Below, one piece after another: positions 1 to 8,100 of a stretch of 47,222 bases of DNA. A model generated the notes under the pieces. That model saw only the letters and a list, made by a program, of their open reading frames with translations. It was not told the DNA's origin and ran no database searches. Position 1 is the first letter of the stretch, and each line of letters starts with the position of its first letter. The stretch is taken from positions 1-47,222 of the forward strand of contig JAEWEQ010000050.1 of the NCBI GenBank assembly GCA_023389315.1, written 5' to 3'. The position numbers were made by a program, and so were the translations under genes. Source of the stretch: Actinomycetes bacterium (GTDB lineage Bacteria; Actinomycetota; Actinomycetes; Actinomycetales; Actinomycetaceae).

Positions 1-101
1 CGTGCCTGTGCGGGTGGGGGTGTGCGGCTTGGGGCGTCGCGAGGTCGGGTGCGGACTTTTGGCGTCGCCGGAAGTCGGGTGCGTCCTTCCTGGGTGGCTG
101 C
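1..101. repeat. Tail of a 60-bp element cut by the window edge, plus G-rich flank
   Basis: The first bases (CGTGCCTGTGCGGGTGGG) match the right arm and right flank of the 60-bp family, so a copy begins just outside the window. The G/T-rich sequence after it shares its order, including TCGCGAGGTCGGGTG, with the flank at 40582-40660. No coding sequence is seen here. Confidence 0.6.
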
Positions 102-161
102 GGCACGTCATCGCGTGAGTTTGGGGGTTGGCGAGGGCGTTTCGTGCGGCGTTGACGTGCC
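102..161 (+). repeat. 60-bp intergenic inverted-arm element (copy 1)
   Basis: Left arm GGCACGTCATCGC, box GCGAGGGCG at offset 30, right arm GCGTTGACGTGCC, exactly 60 bp. It lies beyond the 3' end of the minus-strand MFS gene. The right flank TGTGCGGGTGGG is shared with many other copies. Confidence 0.88.
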
Positions 162-246
162 TGTGCGGGTGGGTGGGAGCTGGTGGGCAGTCGTGCGAGC
201 AGAAGCCCACTGAACCCCAGGAAACGCAGCGAACGAGAACGCCAGC

Positions 247-1803
247 TCAGCGACGCAAACGCCGCGACCGTCCTCGCGAATCACTTGCCGACAGCGCCAA
301 ACCGCGGGTATTCATGCCCAGGCGAGCGTACGCCCACGGCAACGTCGCCACCACCCACGCCGCCGCGACCACAGCGATCACGCCGGTGACGCGGATCGCC
401 ACCGCTAAAGAAAACTGCGCCGTCAACCACGCCGCGAGGAACGGGCCCAGCATCGAACCCAAATTCCCCACGCCATTCCAATACCCCAAGAACTTCACCT
501 TCTGGTCATCGGGCGCCAAATCCGCACCCGTCGTCATGAGGATGCCCGCCCCCAGGCCACCACCCAAACTCACCAAACACGCGCCCACCACGAACGTCAG
601 CGGCGAGGACGTGAAAGGCAACGCCACGAACGCCAACCCCATCAACCCCAGCGTCGGAGCCAACACCGCCAAGCGCCCGTAGCGTTCCATCACCACGCCA
701 GACGGATAAAACAAAGACACGTCAATGACGGCGGCAACCGCCCACACCAGGGAAATCGTCGCCGCATCCAAACCCAAAGCCGCGCCCCACAGGGGGATGA
801 GCACGTTGCGGTTGGCTCGCACCAAAGACAGGCAAGTAATGCCCAAACCGACCACCACCGACGCAGGCACGTCAACGCTGGAGCGCGGCGCCGGCATCCA
901 ATCAGGGCGCGAGGACGGGGCGGAAGATGGTGCGCTCGCGGAGGTGGCTCCGGTGGCTGGGGTGGCTGGGGTGGGGTCGGTTTCCTCCAAACCGGCTGCG
1001 TCCGACCCGGATGCGCCGCTGGCGTTGCCAGCTTCGTCCTTATCAGCAAGGGGCTTCGCTGCCAGCGATGGCGTGCCGCTGGCGGGCGCACCGTCCTCGC
1101 GAATCTTCGAAGAACCCGGCGTCGGCACCAACGTGCGAGGCTGAGGAAGGGTGAACAAAATGATCAGCAACATCGCAATCAACGCCGTGGCGATGTGTAA
1201 AACGAACACCGCGCCAAGCGTCCACAACCCCACCACCGCGGACCCCAACGCCGGGCCCGTGAGATTGCCAAGGCGGATCATGCCGCCGTAAGTGGAGAGG
1301 GCTCGCGGGCGGAAAACCGGGGGAACCGACTGCGCGACGTAGGATTGGCGCGCCAACGAATACACGTTCTGCGCCACCGCCAACACCGCCAACCCAGCGA
1401 CGTACACTACCTTCGCCCAAACCTGCCCCGCGTTCCAAAGCGCCACAAACATGCCGACCAAGGCCACGCATGCGATCAGGCTCGCGGTGATCATGGAGTT
1501 CTTCTCCGAGCGGCGCGCTATCACACTGCCCACGATCGGGGAAGACACCACCGCCACTAAGCCGCTGACGCCGGCGACCGCGGACGCGTGGGACTGGGAG
1601 AAACCCAGCGCCAGTGCGGCTAGCACGATCATCGGGGCGAGGGCGCCGGTGCCGACCGCATAGATGTAGGACGGGGCGTAGATCGGGCCGATGAGTTTGC
1701 GCAAGACGCGCCTTGCCACCGAGCCCGGGATTTGTCCGGGGCGCAGGGCGGGTTCGGGGGAGGGTGCTGTAAGTCTGGGGCGGCGCGGTCGGGGCAATTT
1801 CAC
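247..1803 (-). CDS. MFS family transporter
   Basis: The 518-residue protein has two blocks of hydrophobic helices, as in a 12-helix major facilitator, and a cytoplasmic loop with GSVIARRSEK after the second helix. It is probably an inner-membrane exporter of small molecules; the substrate cannot be told. The two halves are separated by an unusually long Ala/Ser/Pro/Thr-rich loop (about residues 235-320). This loop contains one copy of the arm motif (866-873, read as VDVPAS). The C-terminus carries the box motif (269-277, read as SRGRS). The GTG start at 1803 has AATAAT six bases upstream and no convincing ribosome-binding site, so the mRNA may be leaderless. The gene diverges from the phosphatase at 2210. 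The family is clear; its specific role is unknown. Confidence 0.85.
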   Translation of the reverse strand: MKLPRPRRPRLTAPSPEPALRPGQIPGSVARRVLRKLIGPIYAPSYIYAVGTGALAPMIVLAALALGFSQSHASAVAGVSGLVAVVSSPIVGSVIARRSEKNSMITASLIACVALVGMFVALWNAGQVWAKVVYVAGLAVLAVAQNVYSLARQSYVAQSVPPVFRPRALSTYGGMIRLGNLTGPALGSAVVGLWTLGAVFVLHIATALIAMLLIILFTLPQPRTLVPTPGSSKIREDGAPASGTPSLAAKPLADKDEAGNASGASGSDAAGLEETDPTPATPATGATSASAPSSAPSSRPDWMPAPRSSVDVPASVVVGLGITCLSLVRANRNVLIPLWGAALGLDAATISLVWAVAAVIDVSLFYPSGVVMERYGRLAVLAPTLGLMGLAFVALPFTSSPLTFVVGACLVSLGGGLGAGILMTTGADLAPDDQKVKFLGYWNGVGNLGSMLGPFLAAWLTAQFSLAVAIRVTGVIAVVAAAWVVATLPWAYARLGMNTRGLALSASDSRGRSRRLRR

Positions 1804-1809
1804 CTACCC

Positions 1810-1815
1810 ATTATT
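1810..1815 (-). promoter_or_regulatory. Possible -10 box (leaderless) for the MFS gene
   Basis: AATAAT reads toward the MFS gene and ends six bases before the GTG. That spacing would start transcription at or next to the start codon. No clear -35 box is seen. Confidence 0.35.
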
Positions 1816-1913
1816 ACCCTTCCAGCCGCGGCCTTCAGTCTGCAGCCAAGAACAAGGTTCCTCCGACGCGCGGGTGGAGTGCAGGTTGGTCTCTGGGATG
1901 CGCCCTCACCTGC

Positions 1914-1973
1914 GGCACGTCATCGCGTGAGTTTGGGCGTTGGCGAGGGCGTTTCGTGCGGCGTTGACGTGCC
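1914..1973 (+). repeat. 60-bp element (copy 2)
   Basis: Perfect family member with GGCACGTCATCGC, GCGAGGGCG and GCGTTGACGTGCC, left flank CACCTGC and right flank TGTGCGG. It lies in the 406-bp gap between the divergent MFS and phosphatase genes. The rest of that gap is G-rich and shows no gene. Confidence 0.9.
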
Positions 1974-2209
1974 TGTGCGGGTAGGTGGTGGGTTGGTTGG
2001 GCGGTGCAGGCAGGGCGGTGACCTGGGTGGGACCGCGTGGTGGGTCCGCGTAGGTCTGCGGGTGGGCAGGGGGAGAGTTGGCAGGTGGCCCCGCGAAGAG
2101 CGACGAGTGGCGTAATCGCCGGGCGGGAAAACCGCACGGAAGTGGAAGCAAAGCTTGCGAGGGCGTGCCGGTGAACGTCCTCGCAAAGGCATGATGATAA
2201 GGTCACAGC

Positions 2210-2737
2210 ATGACCTATCGACTGCTCATGGTATGCACCGGGAACATCTGCCGCTCCGCGATGGCGGAGGTCATTTTGGCCCAGAAACTGCGCGAACGTG
2301 GCATCGAAGCGCAAGTCGATTCCGCCGGCGTTTCCGATGAAGAACACGGCGGCCCCATTGACCCGCGGGCGGCGCGCACCCTTCGCGGCGCCGGCTACAA
2401 CGTACCCAAGCATCGAGCTCACCAAGTCAAAGCCCATGAACTGGCCGACTATGACCTGGTGCTCGCCATGACGTCTGGCCATTACAACGTGCTGGAGCGT
2501 CTCGCCCAGCGCGCCGGCGTGGAAAACACTGCCGAACGTGAGGTGGGAGCGCGCGACAGCGTCGACATTCGTATGTTCCGTTCCTTTGATCCGGCCGCAA
2601 ACGCGGGCCGCCGGCGCGACCTGGACGTGCCCGACCCGTGGTATGGCGACCAATCTGATTTCGAGGAGACGTTGGAAACCATTGAAGCGGCAGCTGATTC
2701 GATAATCGACCATGTGGCCAGGCAAACCGGGCAGTAA
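2210..2737 (+). CDS. Low-molecular-weight protein tyrosine phosphatase
   Basis: The 175-residue protein starts with the P-loop VCTGNICRSAMAE (C-x5-R-S; Cys9 nucleophile, Arg15) near the N-terminus. It has the general-acid loop DVPDPWYGD near residue 140. This is the complete catalytic set of cytosolic LMW-PTPs, which remove phosphate from phosphotyrosine, often on capsule or exopolysaccharide kinases. ATG is preceded by AAGG at seven bases. The native DVP of the acid loop is encoded by GACGTGCC (2624-2631), so it doubles as an arm motif. The end overlaps the next gene by 26 bp, which suggests co-transcription. No tyrosine kinase is nearby. Confidence 0.93.
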   Translation: MTYRLLMVCTGNICRSAMAEVILAQKLRERGIEAQVDSAGVSDEEHGGPIDPRAARTLRGAGYNVPKHRAHQVKAHELADYDLVLAMTSGHYNVLERLAQRAGVENTAEREVGARDSVDIRMFRSFDPAANAGRRRDLDVPDPWYGDQSDFEETLETIEAAADSIIDHVARQTGQ

Positions 2738-4118
2738 TCGCCCCATTAGCGGCGAGGACGATCGCCACCGTCACCGCGGTGGTGGCGGTGACGTGCCGGT
2801 GCGTTGGCGCCCGCGAATGCGCGAGGACGGTCGCCGCCGCGAGGACGGTCGCGGCTACGAGTACGGAGGCCGTCATGAGCACGGACACCGCTACGAGCAC
2901 GGACACCGCTACGAGCACGGTCGCGGCGATGACGCGGGGCAGGGTTGGGACCCGCTGCGCAACGATGACGTGCCGCAAGGTAGCGGGCAAGTTCCGTGGG
3001 ATCGCCGCGTGCCGCCCGGTTGGGAGCAAGCGGGTGGCGATGACGTGCCACAGCATTCGGGTTGCGGGCTTCCTCGCCCCACCAACCCCACCCAACCTGC
3101 TCCACCGGGCCTAATCGGGATCGGACAAAACTCGCCAACCCGCGCCCCGTCCTCGCAAAACCAAGATCCCAGAACTCGCCAACCCCAGGCACGTCAACGC
3201 GTACCTCAGCCACGTCCTCGCCAACCACACCCCATTGCGGGACGAACCAACCGCACTGAAGTCGACCAACGCTCGGCTTTCATCGTGGGGATCGCAGCGA
3301 CCGCGATACTGATCGGCGTGCTCGTCGCGCTACTGTGGGTGTTTTCGGGGACGAACAAGCCGGTGCCGGAAGCCACACCACTGCCTAACGGCGGGGCCGA
3401 ACCCGTCGCACCCGTGCCGGACCTGGACGGGATCAGCATCGGCAACCTGATTAGCGACGCGGAATTTTTCGACGCCGACGCGATGACGTTGGAGCAGGTC
3501 GAAAGTTTCATAAACACATGGAATACCGGCTGCCGCACTGGGGCGGATGGCACTGTCTGCCTCACGGAATACCGCGAAGACACGCCCACGTGGCAGGCAG
3601 ACGGCTACTGCGAGGGGACCTTCCAAGGAGCGAGCGGCGACAGCGCTGCCAACATCATCTGGAAAGCCGCGAAAGCGTGCGACATCAACCCCAAAGTCAT
3701 TCTCACCACGCTGCAAAAAGAACAGGGCCTGATCACCGCATCGGGGAGGAAACTCACGGGCGAGAGGTACTCCATCGCGATGGGATACGCCTGCCCCGAC
3801 GGCGCTCACTGCGACCCGAAGTACTACGGGTTCGCCAAACAAGTCTATTGGGCGGCGAACCAGTTCCAACGCTATCGGCTGGAACCGGAAGAGTACTCGT
3901 TCAAAGCTGAGCAGGTCAACGACATTCCCTACCACGTCAACGCGGAATGCGGCAGCGCACCGGTCTACATCGAAAACCAAGCCACCGCCGGGCTGTACAA
4001 CTACACGCCCTACCAGCCGAGCCCATCCACACTAGCCGGGCACAACGACGGGTGCTCGACGTGGGGGAACATGAACTTCTACGGCTTCTACCGCGCCTGG
4101 TTCGGCGACACCGAATAG
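2712..4118 (+). CDS. Membrane-anchored secreted protein with Cys-rich lysozyme-like C-terminal domain
   Basis: This 468-residue protein has three parts. Residues 1-185 are very polar and low in complexity (Arg, Glu, Asp, Gly, His, Pro) with repeats such as YEHGHR. A single membrane segment runs from about 189 to 212. The extracytoplasmic C-terminal domain (about 235-468) has at least ten cysteines and ends in NFYGFYRAWFGDTE. The LTTLQKEQGLIT stretch with its Glu resembles the start of lysozyme-like domains in conserved actinobacterial envelope proteins, but enzyme activity is unproven. The N-terminal region is packed with motifs: GAGGACG at about 2748, 2822 and 2838, and GACGTGCC at 2790, 2967 and 3042. 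The start overlaps the phosphatase by 26 bp; a later start inside the disordered part is possible. Confidence 0.75.
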   Translation: MWPGKPGSNRPISGEDDRHRHRGGGGDVPVRWRPRMREDGRRREDGRGYEYGGRHEHGHRYEHGHRYEHGRGDDAGQGWDPLRNDDVPQGSGQVPWDRRVPPGWEQAGGDDVPQHSGCGLPRPTNPTQPAPPGLIGIGQNSPTRAPSSQNQDPRTRQPQARQRVPQPRPRQPHPIAGRTNRTEVDQRSAFIVGIAATAILIGVLVALLWVFSGTNKPVPEATPLPNGGAEPVAPVPDLDGISIGNLISDAEFFDADAMTLEQVESFINTWNTGCRTGADGTVCLTEYREDTPTWQADGYCEGTFQGASGDSAANIIWKAAKACDINPKVILTTLQKEQGLITASGRKLTGERYSIAMGYACPDGAHCDPKYYGFAKQVYWAANQFQRYRLEPEEYSFKAEQVNDIPYHVNAECGSAPVYIENQATAGLYNYTPYQPSPSTLAGHNDGCSTWGNMNFYGFYRAWFGDTE

Positions 4119-4150
4119 CCGACATCGGTGCATGTTTAACCTGCTCGGCG

Positions 4151-4202
4151 AGGGCAAAAACAAACAGGCGGCCAGCCATCCGTTAAGGGGAAACCGGCCG
4201 CC
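4151..4202 (-). terminator. Intrinsic terminator between convergent genes
   Basis: GGCGGCC (4167-4173) pairs with GGCCGCC (4196-4202) around a 22-base loop. On the minus strand it is followed by TGTTTGTTTTTG. It fits as the terminator of the phosphoribosyltransferase gene. Confidence 0.6.
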
Positions 4203-4223
4203 AAGGAAAGCGAACAGGCGAAC

Positions 4224-4769
4224 TTAGTGATCGTCCTCGGCGCTAACCACCGGAAGCGTCGACCAGGGGAAGTTAATCCACAAATCGGTGTGCTTCCAAA
4301 CGAAATCGGGCTTGATAATAGAACGAGATTTTTCGTAGATAACCGCGCATTTGGCGTCCACGCGCACGGTGGTTTCACCATCCAAGGACAGCCCTCGCTC
4401 GCGGATCAGGTCCATCACCATCTTCAGTGTTTTGCCCGAGTCAGCCACGTCATCGACCACGAGGACGCGTTTACCATCCAGTGCAGACACATCCATCAGC
4501 GGGGGCAGCAGGACCGGTTCGGGCAGGGTTTCAGCGATGTCAGTGTAGAACTCGACATTCATGGTGCCGATCGCCTTGACACCCATAGCGTAAGAAATAG
4601 CGCCAGCCGGCAGCAGGCCACCGCGCGCCACCGCAACGATTAGGTCGGGAACCCAGCCAGACTTGATGACCTCGCGCGCAAGTTCGCGCATCGCTTCGCC
4701 AAATGTGGGCCAGTCGAGGACCTCGCGTTCGGCAATTTTGTCACTGGTGGCACCGTCATCAAAAACCAT
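4224..4769 (-). CDS. Purine-type phosphoribosyltransferase
   Basis: The 181-residue product contains the PRPP-binding signature VLVVDDVADSGKT, with the upstream VARGGLLPAG stretch of the pyrophosphate loop. The pattern (DLIVAVARGG, EFYTD, WINFPW near the end) resembles xanthine/guanine phosphoribosyltransferases that salvage purine bases with PRPP. The exact base is not determined. The reading frame is open back to 4937, but ATG at 4769 has TTGAGGA seven bases upstream and fits the family length. It faces the secreted-protein gene and shares a terminator region with it. Confidence 0.85.
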   Translation of the reverse strand: MVFDDGATSDKIAEREVLDWPTFGEAMRELAREVIKSGWVPDLIVAVARGGLLPAGAISYAMGVKAIGTMNVEFYTDIAETLPEPVLLPPLMDVSALDGKRVLVVDDVADSGKTLKMVMDLIRERGLSLDGETTVRVDAKCAVIYEKSRSIIKPDFVWKHTDLWINFPWSTLPVVSAEDDH

Positions 4770-4932
4770 CTGCTGATCCTCAAGGTTGAAACTGGACTCG
4801 TCGCGAGCTGTGCCGAAAGCGTGGGGCGCAGGGCGTAACGCCGCGGGTGAGATTCGTTGTATGGATTTTAGGCACGCCCGCGGAGGGAGTACAAACCTCG
4901 TCCAAGAATGGTTCGCCCCCGTCTTACCCTGC

Positions 4933-4992
4933 GGCACGTCATCGCGTGAGTTTGGGGGTTGGCGGGGGCGTTTGGTGCGGCGTTGACGTGCC
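4933..4992 (+). repeat. 60-bp element (copy 3)
   Basis: Arms are intact. The box is diverged to GCGGGGGCG and the following TTTCGTGC to TTTGGTGC. It lies in the 370-bp gap upstream of the phosphoribosyltransferase gene and beyond the end of hrpA. Confidence 0.87.
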
Positions 4993-5000
4993 TGTGCGGG

Positions 5001-5052
5001 CGGGTGCGAGTGCGGGTGGGCGAGGGCGGGTGCGAGTGCGGGTGGGCGAGGG
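5001..5052 (+). repeat. Tandem 26-bp repeat in the right flank of an element
   Basis: Two identical 26-bp units beginning CGGGTGCGAGTG (5001-5026 and 5027-5052), followed by a partial third unit. They directly extend the G-rich right flank of element copy 3. Confidence 0.85.
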
Positions 5053-5139
5053 CGGGTGGGCGCGGTGGTGCGGGGGCGTGCGGTTCACATGATCTCGGTG
5101 GCCAGCGCGCGGCGGCGCGACTGCCGCAACCACTGGGCG

Positions 5140-8100
5140 TCAGTTAGAAACTAGGTTCCTAATCCGCTTAACCGACACCTTCTGCGAAGTGCCAAGCTCC
5201 TGCGCAAACAGGGAAACCCGCAGCTCCTCCATAAGCCAACGAGCCTGCTGCAAACGCTGCCGACCGTCCTCGTCATCGGGAAGCAACGCCACGTCCTCGT
5301 CATGAATGAGCTGCTCCAACGACGCCACCTCGCGACGCAACCCCTCATCGCGAGACAGCGCGTTCGCCGAGGACGCGACCTTCTGCACGCGCAGCGCATC
5401 CGCCCGCAGGAACCGCGCGACATGCGCCAACCAAACGAAAGGCACGTCAGCGAGCAACGAATCAGTCAACAACGCCGCCGAATGAGCTCGCACATCCTGC
5501 AAAACTCGCAACAACGACGGCACGCTGTGAGCGCGGATAGCACGGTCCAAGTCAGCGCTGGCGGAAAAAATATCCACCGCGTAACCCACGATCTGATAAA
5601 CCCGGTCCTCGTGGCGCTCACGCACCCACGTCACCAACTGCGTGAAATCCTCCTGCGTGCGTACGCTAATCGGATCGGGCGTGAACTCACTCAGCAACGA
5701 CAACGCCGACGCGTACTGTGCCTGCGCCACCAACTCCGCGGTATTCGGGTACGGGCCCGACGCCAACGTCAGCGCCTCCCGCCCCGTCCAACGCGTCGCC
5801 ACCCGCGACTGCGATAAGCCGACGCGGTTCACCAGGAGCCTCGCCAAGCCCTGCGGATGGACGAGGGTGGCCTCGCTGCTGGTGGGAAAAACGCGCACAC
5901 CCGCGGCGGGAGCTTGGTAACTGCCCTGCGGCGTGAGCGCAGGATACCCGCGCACCAACAGCCCCGCGCGCGTGGTGGTTTCCAACTGGCGCGGCAGCTT
6001 CAGCGGCTGGCCGTTGTTGGTGGGCCAATCGGTGAGGTGGTTTTGCTCCAATGACGGCGAGGACGTGGGGGAGGATTGGCCAGTCGCGGGCGGAGCAGTG
6101 CGGGCGGTGGCTTCGCGCGTGGTTCCCTGCGGGGATCGGGCGGCAGGCGTGCCGCGGGGGTTGCCGGTGGGTCTATTGCCGCGGGGGTTGTCGGTGGGAG
6201 TGTTACCGTCGGGGGCGGTACTGTCCGCGCCGCCGCTTTCCTCAGGCACGTCACCGGCAGTATTAGCACCTCTCAAGTCAGCGCCGGGCTCCACTCCCGC
6301 GAAAGCTTTCAGTCCGCGTGACCGCTTATCACCTTTCCTGGGTTTGCCGGATGCTTCGCCCTGTTCGCGCATCGCCTGTTCCAACGCTTCGCGCATTGCC
6401 GAACGCACCGCGAGCTGAGCTTGCGAACTCAACTGCTTTTGCAAGAACGTCAAGCTCGGACCCGAACGTAGTTCCCGTCCTCGTTCATCCACGACGATGA
6501 ATGTGGCGGTGGCGTGGGAAGCCAACTCCAGGTCATCCCACAAATCCTGCGGCACGTCAACGCCGCGCAGCACACGCGACGCGTCACGGAAAGCGTCGAA
6601 GAAGTGCGGCAGGTCCGCCCCGCTGGCAGTACCCGGCAAGCGCGGTTTGCGCGGTGTTTGCCCAGGATTCGCGAGGGCGGTGGCTGCGGTTTCTTGATCC
6701 TGCGCACAGGCACGTCCTCGGTGAGGTTTAGTTGTTTGCGAGGGCGTTTCGTGCGGCGTTGACGTGCCTGAGGTGGGTGGGGCTGAGGTTGGTTCGCCCG
6801 AGGTGGGGTGGGAAGCGGTGGGTGGGGTAGGAGCAGTGTTATTCGTGGCGGGCTTCGCCGCTGCGGCCCGCATTTTCTCCACTGACCGCGCCGAGGCTGC
6901 TCCTGACTTTTGCGCCCAAGCTGCCAAACGTCCGAGCGAAGCTTCCAAAGATCTGGGGTCAACCTCTGCGCTGCTAGCCGGCTGGTTCGCGGCCGCGCGA
7001 CCTGTGCTGCCAGGCTGGTTGGCGCCTACCCCACAGGCACGTCCTCGGCGAGGTTTAGGCTCCTGCGAGGGCGTTTTGTGCGCCGATGACGTGCCTGAGG
7101 TCGGGGGAACCGGCGAGGTGCCTGAGGTGGGCGGGGTCAGCGACGTGCCTGAGATCGAAGGCGCCGATGACGTGCCTGAGCCGGGGTGCGCGGCAGAGTC
7201 TGCAGAGTCAGCGGAAGCACCCACGTCATCCGCGCTCGAACCATTGGCACCCGCGCCACCCGCGCCCGCGCTCGAACGACCAACGCCCGACACGTCCTCG
7301 ACCATCGGATCCTGACCCCAAACATGCTCGCGGATCCATGCCGCCAACTCCGCTCCCACCTGGGGGGCCGGCACTAACTGCGCGCGCAACTGTTTAGGAA
7401 GGGCGCGGATCGTGGCGGTAACTAACTCCTCCAACATGCCCGGAACCAGCCACTCAAACCCGCGGTCCCGCACCCGCGCGAGCACCGAAATCGGCACCCG
7501 CACATTCAACCCATCGCGCGTAGAACCGGGCGTGAACTCGTACTCCAACGGCAAAGACACGTCAGCCTGCTCCCACCGCGACGGGAACCCGCGCGGATCC
7601 CACGCCTGGGCGTCGGGCAACAACGCCTCACGGGAGAGCAGCAACGCATCGCGGTGCTTCGTGCGGCGCCACCACTGGTCGAAACTGCGTTGCGACACCA
7701 CCGAATCGGGCAGGCGTTCGTCGTAGAAACCAAAAAGCGCGTCCTCACTGACCGCCCCACCGGTGCGCAGTTTTTGCTCCGATTCGCGGATATCGGCGAG
7801 GACGTTGCGGTTCTTGGAAATGAACGGGTAGTTCGCATCCCATTGCTCTTCGATGAGGGCGTGGCGGATGAACAGGTCACGCGCCAATTCCGCTGCGCTG
7901 GCCTGCGCATCTGGAAGGCCACCGCCAATCGCCGCCGTTTGAGAAGCCCCAGGCAACGCCCTCGCCGCCACCGACGTCGCCGCCGCACCCACCCCCAGCA
8001 CAGGCACGTCAGCGGGAAGATTCGCCAGCAATACCGGGCGGTCAGCGATCAGAGTCAGCCCGTAAAGTGTGACTTTCTCACGCACCATGGCAGCGCCCTG

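Noticed and set aside
102..161. Elements acting simply as Rho-independent terminators
   Set aside because: The arms can pair, but the loop is about 34 bases, no T-tract follows, and copies occur upstream of genes and inside coding regions.
7086..7397. Plus-strand genes opposite the hrpA linker
   Set aside because: They result from the lack of stops in GC-rich repeats; the minus-strand frame is continuous with the helicase.
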